Assembly (NCBI GenBank): GCA_023630585.1
Contig: CM042565.1
Location: 7,603,013-7,667,012 of the forward strand
Direction of reading: 5' to 3'
Length of the DNA: 64,000 nt
From: Cranoglanis bouderius
Taxonomy: Eukaryota; Chordata; Actinopteri; Siluriformes; Cranoglanididae
The first letter of the stretch is position 1. Each line of letters begins with the position of its first letter. The position numbers and the translations under genes were made by a program. The notes under the pieces are model-generated. The model saw nothing but the letters and a program-made list of their open reading frames with translations, searched no databases and had not been told where the DNA came from. Of this stretch, positions 1 to 19,488 are shown piece after piece.

Positions 1-636
1 GCCCATGCACCCAGTCGTCCAGAGATGTAAAAGAAAATTCATCAGACTGGGCCACCTTCTTCCATTGCTCTGTGGTCCAGTTCTGATGCTCACATGCTCA
101 TTTTAGGCGCTTTGGTTGGTGGACAGGGTGGTGGACAGGGGTCAGCATGGGCACACCCCATACGCAACAACCTGCGATGCACTGTGTTTTCAGACACCTT
201 TCTATCCTAGCCAGCATTAACTTTTTCAGCAATTTGTGATACAATAGCTCGTCTGTGGGATCAGACCAGACGGGCTAGCCTTTGCTCTCCATGCGCATCA
301 GTGAGCCTTGGGCACCCATTATTCTGTCGCTGTTTCACCGGTTGTCCTTACTTGGACCAGTTTTGGTAGGTACTATCCACTGCATACCGGGAACACCCCA
401 CAAGACCTGCTGTTTTGGAGATGTTATGACCCAGTCGTCTAGCCATCACAATTTGGCCCTTGTCAAAGTCGCTCAGATCCTTACACTTGCCCATTTTTCT
501 TGCTTCCAGCACATCAATTTCAAGAACTGCCTGTTCACTTGCTGACTAATATATCCCACTCCTTGACAGCTGCCATTTTGATGAGATAATCAATGTTATT
601 CACTTCCTCTGTCAGAAAATTTAATGTTATGGCTGA
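1..636 (-). mobile_element. Tc1-like transposon, right part only, decayed
   Basis: This is the N-terminal end of a Tc1/mariner transposon on the minus strand; its other end lies left of the window. The sequence parallels the fuller copy at 32245-33370 along its length. Both hold a decayed helix-turn-helix region (complement of about 250-510 here) and end in the same terminal motif, a 'taatgttatggctgat' stretch at 621-636. Several stop codons and shifts break the frame, so it should not make transposase. It lies in a usp20 intron. Confidence 0.75.
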
Positions 637-836
637 TAAGTATAATGCAATCTTTGTGCAGTTTTTTTATTTTGCAAATATATTATTTTACAGTAAAATT
701 GTACTATGCAATGCAAATTTAAAACATGTTTTCTGTGGTAATCACATATTGTACAGACAATTTCATTTGAGAAACATCTAAATATTGCAAGAGGAATAGT
801 TTATAGATATATCCAGTGAGTGGGTGGAGTTGGCGG

Positions 837-885
<49 letters not shown>

Positions 886-1000
886 CAGATGGTTCTGACC
901 TCATCTCATCATCATCCCACGTGCATCCTCTTTCTTAATCAGTTCATAATCCAGGCAGCAGTAAAATTGTGCAACATGCTTGCGTTCTCCCACAATGCAG
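637..1000. other. usp20 intron remainder with a 40-bp A tract
   Basis: This stretch lies between the Tc1 end and the first usp20 exon of the window. The only structure seen is an uninterrupted run of A at 842-881, which could be the tail of a retroposed sequence or simple slippage. No coding sequence is recognisable. It ends with the acceptor 'cacaatgcag' at 991-1000. Confidence 0.5.
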
Positions 1001-7827
<6,827 letters not shown>

Positions 7828-8043
7828 GCGAGTAAGACTCAGCACGGTCACTTTATTTAAACAAGATCTGACCATAGAGATATCAATTACACTGCGTTCA
7901 CAGCAGCAAGGTACAAGTCCCTGATGTGATCCAGATTCTAGAGTTGATCTAAAGATTTAGCGTTGCTTTCAAGTGTGGTATTTGCATTTAGAATCTGTTG
8001 TTGTTAACTCTCAATATGAAGTCCAAATAGCTGTTACTGCCAG
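7828..8043 (+). other. usp20: usp20 3' untranslated region, start
   Basis: This follows the TGA of usp20. No exact AATAAA was found close by, so the end of the transcript is not determined. It may run into the Tc1 relict that begins near 8044. Confidence 0.45.
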
Positions 8044-8612
8044 TAAAGAAAGCCATCATTCTGCTGAAAAATCAAAACAAACCCTTCAGAGAGATAGTAA
8101 AAACATTAGCTGTGGTCAAATCACTTATTTGGTACATTTTTAAAATGAAAGAATACACTGGCGAGCTCAGAAACACCAAAAGGCCCGGAAGACCAATGAA
8201 AAGAACTGTGGTGAATGACAGAATTCTTTACATAGTGAAGAATAACAAAATCTTCACAACAGTTAGCCAGATAAAGAACATTATCAGCCGGATGCTTCTA
8301 AACTGATTGGGCAGTGCTTCACAGTACAGATGGTCAATGAACCAAAGCATACTTCGAAAGCAACCCAAGACTTTTTAAAGGCAAAGAAATAGAATTTTCT
8401 TTGAATCCAATTGGGCATGCATTTCACTTGGTGAAGGAAAAACTGAAAGATAACACTACAAGAACAATCAGTAACTGAAGACAGCTGCAGTAAAGACCTG
8501 GCAGAGCATCATCAGTAAAGAAACCCAGCATCTGGTGATGTATAAGGGTTCCAGACTTCAGGCAGTCATTAACTGCAAAGGATATTGAACCAAGTATTAA
8601 AAATGACAATTT
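8044..8612 (+). mobile_element. Tc1-like relict, internally deleted
   Basis: The plus strand keeps the start of a Tc1 transposase (HTH part at about 8050-8200, linker KRPGRPMKRT) and then jumps to the C-terminal part (about 8405-8600, 'NPIGHAFHLVKEKLKD', 'IKGSRLQAVINCKGY'). The catalytic middle is almost wholly lost. It resembles the relict at 1896-2954. No clear terminal repeats remain. Confidence 0.7.
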
Positions 8613-10335
8613 TATTTTATGATCATCTTGCGATGTGTATATGTTGCTTTGTCTTCTGTCATTGTGAATGCAGGATTAAACTCCAAGCATGGTATCTAAT
8701 TCTTGTTGTCTCCCATATAGGTGGCATCCTGAATGCGGCTGAACTTTATTTGCACCATGTTTACGCCTGCTTTCCTGTAAGCACTTTGTGAGCGCACCTA
8801 ATGCCGTGGCCTGTTACCTCTATAGGACTTGGATGTCTAGTAACCCAGGGTTGGTATACTAGAAGGTCTACATTTCTGGAGAGTGTCAGGTACAGTGAGT
8901 CAATCATGCAGTTGGGAGTTTGAGCCCATTTCCCCTCTTCAGAGCTCCCACACTCACATTTAAACTTTATTTCTTCCAGAATTCAGATTACACATGTGCA
9001 GTAATGCACAGGTTCTGTTGATTAAAGCTTATACAGTAAAAAGCTTTACATGCACTTTGTGGAATGAACACAATGTTCTAGGCTATAAATATTTACTCCC
9101 AGCAGACAAAGTCCTAACTGGGATTGATGCATTACTTACTATAGCAGGAATGAAGGCTACTGTACCATAAATCTACACTCCCACAGATATGCATACACAA
9201 AAGCAAACCCAGTCTACGCATTCCTCTCACTCTCTCATTCCTCTCTCTCTCTTTCTCTCACACTCTTGCTCGCTCACTCACTCACTCACTCACTCACTCA
9301 CTCACTCACTCACACAAACACACACACACACACACACACCCACCGATAATAATTCATTCAAATTCAGTTGTTGTCGATTGAGTTCTTCCTTGTTTTCAAC
9401 TGATTGTCTACCTTGTTTTCAATCTGACCCTTGGTTACCCAAGCAGACTAAACCAAAATACACACCTGATCTTTGGTCAGTCCTCCACATTTTTCTAATG
9501 TGTTCTTCTGATGGCTGTTAATGTTATTAAAGGAGGTATATGTGGCTTGTAGCCTACTTTCAGACTGAGTCATAGCAAAGCACTTACATCAGAACCACTT
9601 TTGACTTCCATGTAGTGTGATCAATAGTGGCTCATTTAACTCTAATGCTATCATGTCAGACACTGTTTGACTAAACCATGACAATTACAGCACAGAAAAC
9701 GAGGTCATAGCATGGGAGCCAATCTTTGCTGGGTCAGTAAGAGACTGCTATTATTTATGTTTGGTCCAGTAGACATTTTTCTGTTACAGTTAAAGTATTA
9801 GACATAACTGGATTTGGAAGTCATATACTGTGTGTCAAATGTGAGTGATTGGTTATGTCTCTGTTCCTTTGTAAATTGAAGTATCAATGTACACTTCGTA
9901 AAAAAGATTTTTTAAATTATTATTATTATGTAGAAATGAAAAGAGTGAGTTACAAAAACAGTCCTTTACAGCCCTTTATTTATATGTGTCTGTTTATGTG
10001 CCCCTGCGTTCAGCTCCAGTTGAAATTCACCAAAGTAGACTGTTGACAGTTATACCAACATTTTAACTTGTGTTTTTGGTTAATTAGTAAATTCAGGGCT
10101 TGTGCAATGAAGTCAGTCTGAGAAGCCTTTACAATGAACAGTGTTTTACTGTTATGCTAAAGTACATGTGATTTCACTAGGAAGGATGTTGGCTATAATG
10201 TACAGCATGTTGTGCTTAGTCAGGGGTGGTGGCCTACACAAGCCATCCTTTGTATTGTATCATCTTAATTCTTCTGATGGTCCCATCTGTATTTAAAACA
10301 TGCATCTTTAAATATTAAATCCTGTTTCAGATGTA
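8613..10335. other. intergenic DNA, no gene recognised, one compound microsatellite
   Basis: Nothing coding is recognisable here. A run of CT-rich DNA, (CTCA)n and (CA)n occupies about 9226-9340. The rest is unique-looking AT-rich sequence between usp20 and the next Tc1. Confidence 0.5.
9226..9340. repeat. compound (TC)n / (CTCA)n / (CA)n microsatellite
   Basis: A TC-rich stretch passes into about ten CTCA units (about 9268-9311) and then a CA run to 9340. This is simple slippage DNA. Confidence 0.9.
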
Positions 10336-13300
10336 CAGTGGGTATAGAAAAGAATCACCGCCCCTTTAAAATAATCACATTTTGTTGCTTTTCAGCCTGA
10401 AATGAAGACGGACACTGTTTTTGTTTTATCCAGCTGTGTTTACTCAGTGCAACTTATAACATCCAAGTGAAAGATATAACACCAACATCTCAGGAAAAAA
10501 ATAAATAAATAAAAAACCAGAATCACTGAGTTGGAAAAAGGATCACCCCCCCTCCTAAAAATGACTTGTAAACTCAATAAGGTGTGGCTAATCACCTTCT
10601 CAATGGCACACAAAGCCATTTGACTTTCAGCTGTGATCAGCTGTGGTCATTTTGATTAGCTCCACATAAAAAGAGCTTTCCTGGAGCATTTTGTTGTGCA
10701 ACTGAAGCAATCAATCAACTATGGGTGGCAAGGCACTGTCAAAAGATCTCCGGGATAAAGTTGTGGACAGGCACAAGTCAGGAGATGGATACAAAAAAAA
10801 AAATTCAAAGGCTTTATCAATGCCTAGAAGCATAGTGAAGTCTATTACTAAGAAGTGGAAGGTATTTGGTACAACACAGACCCTCCCTGGATCAGGACGT
10901 CGCTCCAAACTGGATGAAAGAGCCAGGAGGAAACTGGCCAGAGAGGCTACCAAGAGGCCTACAGCAACTATGGAGCAGTTGCAGGAATTTCTCCACAAAT
11001 GTGGCTTGTATGGGAGGGTTGCAAGAAAAAAGCCACCCACGACTGAGCTTTGCCAAAACGCACCTTGAAGATTCTGAGGCCACATGGAAAAAGGTGTTAT
11101 GGTCAGATGAATTATTTGGCCTCAACACCAAAAGATACAGTATCTCACAAAAGTGAGTACACCCCTCACATTTTTGTAAATATTTTATTATAACTTTTCA
11201 TGAGACAACACTGACGAAATGACACTTTGCTACAATGTAAATTAGTGAGTGTACAGCTTGTATAACAGTGTAAATTTGCTGTCCCCTCAAAATAACTCAA
11301 CACACAGCCATTAATGTCTAAACTGCTGGCAACAAAATTGAGTATACCCCTAAGTGAAAATGTCCAAATTGGGCCCAAAGTGTCAATATTTTGTATAGCC
11401 ACCATTATTTTCCAGCACTGCCTTAACCCTGTTGGGCATGGAGTTCACCAGAGCTTCACAGGTTGCCACTGGAGTCCTCTTCCACTCCCCCATGACGACA
11501 TCACAGAGCTGGTGGATGTTAGAGACCTTGCGCTCCTCCACCTTCCGTTTGAGGATGCCCCACAGATGCTCAATGGAGTTTATGTCTGGAGACATGCTTG
11601 GCCAGTCCATCACCTTTACCCTCAGCTTCTTTAGCAAGGCAGTGGTCATCTTGGAGGTGTGTTTGGGGTCGTTATCATGTTGGAATACTGCCCTGCGGCC
11701 CAGTTTCCGAAGTGAGGGGATCATGCTCTGGTTCAGTATGTTACAGTACATGTTGGCATTAGCTCCCCAGTGCTGGCAGCACTCACGCAGCCTCAGACCA
11801 TGACATACCCCACCACCGTGCTTGACTGTAGGCAAGACACTTGTCTTTGTACTCCTCACCTGGTTGCTGCCACACACGCTTGACACCATCTGAACCAAAT
11901 AAGTTTATCTTGGTCTCATCAGACCACAGGACATGGTTCCAGTAATCCATGTCCTTAGTCTGCTTGTCTTCAGCAAACTGTTTGCGGGCTTTCTTGTGCA
12001 TCATCTTTAGAAGAGGCTTCCTTCTGGGACGACAGCCATGCAGACCAATTTGATGCAGTGTGTGGCGTATGGTCTGAGCACTGACAACAATGCTGGCAGC
12101 ACTCATACGTCTATTCTGCAAAGCCAACCTCTGGATATGATGCTGAGCACGTGCACTCAACTTCTTTGGTCGACCATGGCGAGGCCTGTTCTGAGTGGAA
12201 CCTGTCCTGTTAAACCTCTGTATGGTCTTGGCCACCGTGATACAGCTCAGTTTCAGGGTGTTGGCAATCTTCTTATAGCCTAGGCCATCTTTTTATAGAG
12301 CAACAATTCTTTTTTTCAGATCCTCAGAGAGTTCTTTGCCATGAGGTGCCATGTTGAACTTCCAGTGATCAGTATGAGACAGTGTGAGAGCGATAACACC
12401 AAACTTAACACACCTGCTTCCCATTCACACCTGAGACCTTGTAACACTAACAAGTCACATGACACCAGGGAGGGAAAATGGCTAATTGGGCCCAATTTGG
12501 CCATTTTCACTTAGGGGTATACTCACTTTTGTTGCCAGCGGTTTAGACATTAATGGCTGTGTGTTGAGTTATAACAGCAAATTTACACTGTTATACAAGC
12601 TGTACACTCACTACTTTACATTGTTGCAAAGTGTCATTCCGTCAGTGTTGTCCCATGAAAAGATATAATAAAATATTTACAAAAACGTGAGGAGTGTACT
12701 CACTTTTGTGAGATACTTTATGTCTGGCAGAAATCCAATACAGCTCACCATCCAAATAACACCATCCCTACAGTAAAGCATGGAGGTGGTAATATCCTGT
12801 TATGGGGGTGTTTCTCTGCAGCAGGGACTGGAGCACTTGTCAGGATAGAAGGAAAATGGATGGGGCAAAATACCGTCAAATTCTTGAGGAAAATCTGCTG
12901 CCCTCTGCCAGAAAGTTGTCAATGGGAAGGAGGTTTACCTTCCAACATGACAATGACCCAAAGCACACAGCAAAACTGACCACACAGTAGTTGATGGAGA
13001 AAAAGGTGAATGTCCTTGCATAGCCTAGTCAGAGCCCAGACTTAAACCCCATTGAAAATCTGTGGAGTGACTTGAAGACTACAGTCCACAAACGGTCACC
13101 ATCAAATTTAACTGAACTTGAGCAGTTCTGCAAAGAAGAGTGGGCAAATATTGCAAAGTCCAGATGTGCAAAGTTAGTAGAGACATATCCCAACAGACTA
13201 AAGGCTGTAATTAAAAAAAAAATAAGGCAAATTAAAGCAAGGAGGTGATCCTTTTCCCAACTCAGTGATTCTGTTTTTTATTTTTTTATTTTTTTTTTCT

Positions 13301-13453
13301 GACCTGTTGGTGTTACATCTTTCATTTGGATGTTATAAGTTGCACTGAGTAAATACAGTGGATAAAACAAAAACTGTGTCCATCTTCATTTCAAGCTGAA
13401 AAGCAACAAAATGTGATTATTTTGAAGGGGGTGATTCTTTTCTATACCCACTG
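10336..13453 (+). mobile_element. Tc1-like element carrying another Tc1 inside its transposase
   Basis: The terminal repeats (10336 'cagtgggtatagaaaagaat' and its complement ending 13453) are flanked by TA at 10334-10335 and 13454-13455. The plus-strand transposase begins at ATG 10721 (MGGKALSKDLRDKVVDRHKS), with linker SGRRSK. A shift occurs near 11040-11065. The first catalytic Asp region (LWSDELFGL) is near 11098-11124. The frame resumes after the insert at 12721 and runs through FQHDNDPKHT (about 12943-12972), SPDLNPIENLW (about 13030-13062) and the C-terminus near 13245, with several stops. Without the insert and one TA the element is about 1535 bp, normal for Tc1. Confidence 0.9.
11138..12718 (-). 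mobile_element. Tc1-like element nested in the 10.3-13.5 kb Tc1, nearly intact transposase
   Basis: Its ends 'cagtatctcacaaaagtgag' and the right counterpart are flanked by TA at 11136-11137 and 12719-12720. The minus strand encodes an almost complete transposase in two overlapping frames. Complement 11783-12235 has the GRPKKL linker, the RRKPLL stretch and the first catalytic Asp in LWSDETK. Complement 11383-11898 has the second Asp in FQHDNDPKHTS, the Glu in SIEHLWGILK with 34 residues between them, and the C-terminal NNGGYTKY. The N-terminus starts near 12350 (MAPHGKELSEDLKKR) and is broken by a stop near 12290. One frameshift near 11800 separates the two main frames. It must be younger than its host element. 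Confidence 0.9.
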
Positions 13454-13455
13454 TA

Positions 13456-14229
13456 TGATGTATGATGTATATTTCCTCCTTAGTTAAATGGTCAGCCGAT
13501 TTTTTCATGAAGCACAATCATAGACAGCTTGATAATCTGATTATTAAAACAAAAGTGTTGAGAAGTAAGAACGACTGTTTTGCTGATTGTGTAAATTGCA
13601 ACTATTTAAAATGCCAAGCTTAGTGCTTGTGTATTGGCTTTTCAACCCGGAGTGTGTAGATGTCACTGGCAAGTGAACTAATAAAGCCTGTTTTTTCATC
13701 ACTGTGCTGATCTTTCTTCATTTGAATTATGGTGTTAAAACATAACGTACCTTACAATGTCTGATCTTCACAATATTCATGTCTGATCTATAGTCAGCTA
13801 AATCATAATTTGTGTAATCCATAAATGTGTGATGTGAATAATAATCCTGAAATGAAGGGCTTACTTTTTGTAATTGTTATAATTCCTTATTTAATCATTA
13901 TATCTACTGCTTAACTTGTAAACCTTACTGTGCAGTAATGTCTTGATTAATGATCTTTTAAGACAGTGATTAAGTAAGCAATAAAACACTAAGGAGCTTG
14001 CTGTTGTAGGAAAATGATCAACAAAAAAGTGGTGTGATGTGATCTAAAGTTACTGTTAACACCCAGAAGTTGATCATTTTCAGCACATTCTGAAATGTTT
14101 TATTCCTTTTATACCATAGCAATTTCCCAGTTATTAGATTTTTATTAATTAAAAATGACACATCACACTTTTATCTGTTTATAGTTACTTTTAATGATGT
14201 GGAACGTCCATGTAACAAGTAGGTTCCTG

Positions 14230-14233
<4 letters not shown>
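13456..14233. other. intergenic DNA, nothing recognised
   Basis: AT-rich sequence without coding signal, known repeat or RNA gene that I can identify. Confidence 0.4.
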
Positions 14234-14309
<76 letters not shown>

Positions 14310-14371
14310 CATACATACATACATACATACATACATACATACATACATACATACATACATACATACATACA
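14234..14371. repeat. (TA)n(CATA)n compound microsatellite
   Basis: About 35 TA units (14234-14304) change abruptly to about 16 CATA units (14306-14371). Confidence 0.95.
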
Positions 14372-14658
14372 TGTAATCAGTTATCTAATCAGCCAATCGT
14401 GTGGCTTCAACTGTCCAGTTTTGATGAGTCTGTACCCAGATTCTTGTTCTTGGCTGACAGGAGTGGAACCTGATGTGGCCTTCTGCTACTGTAGCTCATC
14501 CACCTCAAGGTTTGATGTGTTGTGTGTTCTGAAATACTTTTCTGCTCACCACGGTTGTAAAGAGTGATTATTTGAGTTACTATAGACTTCCTGTCAGCTC
14601 AGACCAGTCTGGTCATTCTCTTAGGATCGCTTTTTTCAACAGACCCTCCACACGTGTG

Positions 14659-14858
<200 letters not shown>

Positions 14859-14905
14859 AAACAACTTCTAACCAATCAGATTGAATATACATAATTCACA
14901 GAGCA

Positions 14906-15204
14906 TATAAAAACTGGTGTCTGTCTCTAATCACATGCTGACTGGCCCAGCTGAGCCCCATCACTGCCCCTCATCCATCTTAATCCTTTCATTCAGTAGA
15001 GCTAAACTGAAGTCCATGGCTATCCCAGGGGAGCTGTGTAGGTGACCATGCTAGACTTGATGTCACTGAACCGCCATTTGAGTAGCAGGCAGATGAAGAA
15101 AAGCACTTAGAGACAGAGCAGGAGACGAGAAAGCAGCACTGCAGACGAGCTTATCAGCATCATCAGCTCTGCTCTGGTCACAGGATCCTCTTCTTCCTTA
15201 AGAG
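14906..15204 (+). promoter_or_regulatory. candidate TATA promoter and 5' untranslated exon of an unrecognised gene
   Basis: TATAAA lies at 14906-14911. From about 14938 a less AT-rich block of about 265 bp follows, ending in a strong donor 'agag|gtaaga' (last exon base 15204). It holds only short open frames, such as an ATG at 15049 with about 20 codons, as in a 5' UTR. The layout looks like core promoter plus noncoding first exon on +. It could serve the acidic 74-codon frame at 19489-19713. This is inference from sequence style alone; there is no homology. Confidence 0.3.
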
Positions 15205-16384
15205 GTAAGAAGTCACATATTTCTTCTTCTTCTGCTTTTTTATAGAATCAGTAGAATTAGCAGCATCAGAAGAATGTGTTCACATGTCTGTTTTAGACAA
15301 TAATAGCTGCACCCTCTGGCAGTGAACACTAGCATGTGGTAGAGGGAAATATTTTCAGACTCATTCTGACAATAAGGGTGTGTCCTAGCTCACTGAAATC
15401 ACACTGTGGTTTTGCCATCAGCTATAATGACATGAGTAGCAGCATTTTATCTAATTATGAATAATTATCTTTTACATCTCCTTTCTAATATGTATAGAAT
15501 AGCACATAAGAGTCATCTGTTAACGAATGTGTTACTTCGCAAAGCTATTTCTTAGTCTGTATTAATAAAGTGTTCAAATCCTAATAGACCGGCACTTTTA
15601 CCTGACACAAATGTCAAAGCATAAAGGCAAAAAATGTGATATTTAGAGAAGAGTTAAACAATATGTATAATCAAAGCAGAGTCAGTAATTTATGAATAAA
15701 CACACCAAATAAGATGGTTGTAACCTAGATGAAATTAATATTTTTCTTCTTTTTTGATACCTGTTCAGCAGACATCATTGATGTTTTTGAGCTTTTCTAT
15801 TGTCTGAACCTGTACATGCTGCATTTTCAATGCCCCACAGCGTGGTTTCATTAAATTGGTTCACTCTTAATTATTACACAGAACAGATTTTTTTTTTTCC
15901 TTTGGATGGATTGCTCAGAGATGCAATATTTTAGCTCAGGGCAAATATTTTGGGATGAGGTAGACCCCACTATTTTATGTTCCTTGATTAAGATGAGAAT
16001 AATTTTAAACGCAGCAATTAGAGGAGGTGTGTCCATAAACCCTAAGCCTGTTAAACGCACTGAATCTTTTACAGGTTTGGTTACTTTGGCTCAATGACAC
16101 TATGACTTGTTCACACTCTTTAGCTAGCAACAAGACTAAATTATGAATATAATATAAAATAGCCAGTCATGGCAATATAATTGTCAATGTTATATTGGGA
16201 TGATAACCTAAAATGTTGAAATTTAACCTTGTGTTGTAATATAACTTGCCGACTAATCTCTATGAGTAAATAACCATGATGTGATATATATAGAACATTT
16301 TTCTCTTTGAATACAGACTAAACATTTGTTTTCATGCAACAAAGTTGGAAAACATTGCCCTTTACTATTTAAAAAAAAATTATC
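15205..16384. other. non-repetitive AT-rich DNA, possibly intronic
   Basis: No coding region, RNA gene or repeat is recognised. If the candidate first exon before it is real, this is its intron. Confidence 0.35.
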
Positions 16385-16600
16385 TTTAAGACATCTTGGT
16401 GGTGCAGCTGGTAGCATTGCTGCATCACACTTCCAGGATCTCCAAGCTCCGATTACTGTCTGTTTACGGTTTTGCTTGTTCTCTACATATATGAATGGGT
16501 TTCATGTGGGTTCTCCAGATTCTTCCCACTGCCAAAAACATGCAGTCAAGTGAACTGGCCACACTAAATTGTCTCTAGGTATGAATATTATTATACCTGT
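16385..16600 (+). mobile_element. tRNA-derived SINE relict
   Basis: The sequence 'ggtggtgcagctggtagcat' at about 16390 resembles the tRNA-like head (box A region) of a common fish SINE. The typical body follows ('ggtttcatgtgggttctcc', 'ccaaaaacatgcagtcaagt', 'ctggccacactaaattgt'). The tail is lost. A second copy of the family is at about 57715-57968. Confidence 0.6.
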
Positions 16601-16626
16601 TCCTCTTCTTCTACATATTTAATTTA

Positions 16627-18156
16627 CAGTAAATAAAATTTAAATTAAGATTATAAAAAAAAAGAATTACAACCCCAGTTCCAAAAAAGTTGGGATGCTG
16701 TGTAAAATGTAAATAAAAACCGAATGCAATGATTTGCAAATCTCATAAACCCATATGTTATTCACAATAGAACATAGAAAACATATCAAATGTTTAAACT
16801 GAGGAAATGTACAATTTTAAGAAAAAAATAAGGTAATTTTGAATTTGATGGCCACAACACGTCTCAAAAAAGTTGGGACGGGGCAACAAAATGCTGGAAA
16901 AGTAAGTATTACTAAAAAGAAACAGCTGGAGGAACACTTTGCAACTAATTAGGTTAATTGGCAACAAATCAGTAACATGATTGGGTATAAAAAGAGTATC
17001 TTAGAGAGGCAGAGTCTCTCAGAAGTAAAGTTGGGCAGAGGTCCACCAATCTGCGAAAAACTGTAAAATTGCGAAGACTATGAATATCTCATCACCTACA
17101 GTACATAATATCATTAAAAGATTCAGAGAATCTGGAGAAATGTCTGTGCGCAAGGGACAGGGGTGAAAATCAATATTGCATGCCAGTGATCTTCGGGCCC
17201 TCAGACAGCACTGCATTAAAAACAGGCATGATTCTGTAATGGAAATCACTGCATGGGCTCAGAAACACCTCCAGAACTCATTGTCTGTGAACAAAGTTTG
17301 CCGTGCCATCCCCAAATACAGGTTAAAGCTCTATCATGCAAAGAAGAAGCCATATGTGAACATGATCCAGAAATGCCACTGTCTTCTCTGGGCCAAAGCT
17401 CATTTAAAATGAACTGAGGCAAAGTGGAAAACTGTTCTGTGGTCAGACGAATCGAAATTTGCATTAATGCCTATGGAATGGGCAGCTTGCATATCTGGAA
17501 AGACACCATCAATGGTGAAAGGTATATGCAGGTTTTAGAGCAACATATGCTTCCATCCAGACAATGTCTTTTTCAGGGAGGGCCTTGCATATTTCAGCAA
17601 GACAATGCTAAACCATATACTGCATCTATTACAACAGCATGGCTTCGTAGTAGAAGAGTCCGAGTGCTGAACTGGCCTGCCTGCAGTCCAGACCTTTCAC
17701 CAATTGAAAACATTTGGCGCATCATGAAGCAAAAAATATGACAAAGATGACCCAAGACTGTTGATCAACTAGAATCCTGTATCAGACACGAATGGGACAA
17801 CATTCCTCTCCCAAAACTCCAGCAACTGGTCTCCTCAATTCCCAGACGTATACAGACTGTTGTTAAAAGAAGAGGGAATGCGACACAGTGGTAAACATGG
17901 CCCTGTCCCAACTTTTTTGAGACTTGTTGCTGCCATCAAATTCAAAATTACCTTATTTTTCCTTTAAATGGTACATTTCCCCAGTTTAAACATTTGATAT
18001 GTTTTCTATGTTCTATTGTGAATAACATATGGGTTTATGAGATTTGCAAATCATTGCATTCTGTTTTTATTTACATTTTACACAGCGTCCCAACTTTTTT
18101 GAAATTGGGGTTGTAATTCTTTTTTTTATAATCTTAATTTAAATTTTATTTACTGA
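16627..18156. repeat. 41-bp inverted arms around a TA, now holding a Tc1 element
   Basis: The left arm 16627-16667 and right arm 18116-18156 are reverse complements of each other apart from one extra A in the left A-run. Between them lie TA, the Tc1 element and TA. Without the insert the arms would form a palindrome of about 84 bp with TA at its exact centre. Either the transposon hit the centre of a palindrome, or this copy has terminal repeats extended outward. Confidence 0.75.
16670..18113 (+). mobile_element. Tc1/mariner element, decayed and internally deleted
   Basis: The ends 'caaccccagttccaaaaaag' and the matching right end are flanked by TA at 16668-16669 and 18114-18115. The plus strand encodes the HTH part (about 17075-17160, SSPTVHNIIKRF), the middle (17176-17412), the first catalytic Asp in LWSDESKF (about 17439-17462), the second in FQQDNAKPY (about 17596) and the Glu in SPIENIW, 34 residues later. 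The C-terminus RRGNATQW ends near 17893. A deletion of several dozen codons follows the first Asp, and stops are present. The minus-strand copy at 3363-4839 is a cousin. Confidence 0.88.
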
Positions 18157-19488
18157 CTTTTAATCCTTCTTTCTCTCCTTTTTTCTTCTTCTTTTTTCTT
18201 TAGGGTGTAAGCACCCTATTGTTATTCAACCTTTTTAGGGGGCCAAGCACCGACACTTCATATATTGATATAGCGCAGTGCTTTACATTAATTGTCTGTG
18301 ATAAACCACACCTTGAAATTTACCAAATCCTTTAATGCTACTTGGTTAAAATGTTGTCTAAAGTGCCATTGCGTCAGTAAAGCTTTAGTCTGTATTATGT
18401 GCCTGGTATGAAAAGTGTTGGTGTAGCTGTTAAAATAAGATTATCTGTAATACCCTGGGTACTAGAGGTTCATTACAGCATCTCATTTTACTCCTCACAG
18501 GCAGGACACAAACATGAGTGTCCATTAGGCTCCCTGAAACATGTTCAAGCAGAAGCCACTCGAACAGGTCCAAAACACACCCAGGATTATGAGACAAAGG
18601 AAGACATTGCTGGCATCTCAGATGGCTGTTAGGATACCCATTCCCATGGTATAATAAGAATAAAGCTGAAAGCTGAATCTATGTCTCATCAATTGAAAGT
18701 GTGAAAAGGATGTGCAAGAAAGTCCTCTCCATGGAGATTCATGACTGCAAATATTTAATTTTGACTTTTGTGCAGTGTAACGCTGAACTGGAATGTTGTG
18801 TTGTGACCCTGTGACCTCTGACCTGCCTTCTTCAGACACACCTGCATGAGTCGCCGCTGAGACACACGTAACAGCAGCTTCCCTCTTTCTATCTTTCTCA
18901 CTGTCTTTTGTCCCATGTGCCACGTTATTGTCGTCATTCCCTTTAGGCAAGGGTTCGCCAGGAAGCTAAACTAAACACATGCTAATGCATTCTCTCTGTG
19001 TTACACACACTGAGAAAGGATCATTCAGTGTCTCTGCTGTGAGCTGACATTTTTCTCCTCATATATTAACACGTTAGACTGCTGGAAGTCTCAAAGTTTA
19101 ATTTGTATGTACTAATGTGTCTGACATTGTTATTGGATGGCTTTTAGATGTGAGTCTGTAAATGTGACATTTATTTCAAAGTTAGTAGATAATGTGAGCT
19201 AAGTAGTTCTTATCATGCAAAAACATAAAATACAAAGAGCTGTGTGTGTGCGTGTGAAAGTCAGTACTCTGGTAGTCAGTGTGTCTGTGTCACTAGCCTA
19301 TAGGCATTTCTACAGCTGAGATTGTGGGTGTGTTTGCAGGATGTAATTCACTGATTGTAGGGAAAATTGCTGCTGTAATTGTATTATATGGATGACAAGG
19401 AGATAAGTGGATCGGCACCACACTGTGCATAGCTCTGGGTAATTCATTTTTCATTGAATTCATTAATCATTTTAAGCATAATGCAATA
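18157..19488. other. intergenic DNA, no gene recognised
   Basis: A pyrimidine-rich stretch (about 18160-18205) leads into 'gggtgtaagcaccc' (18204-18217, a small hairpin) and 'ggggccaagcaccg' (18239-18252), a string I have seen as part of a fish interspersed repeat. The short open frames here show no family resemblance. Confidence 0.35.

Noticed and set aside
18399..18632. 77-codon plus-strand frame with acceptor-like 'ctcacag' inside
   Set aside because: No donor, no family resemblance, and composition like the flanks; could not be linked to the candidate gene at 14.9-19.7 kb.
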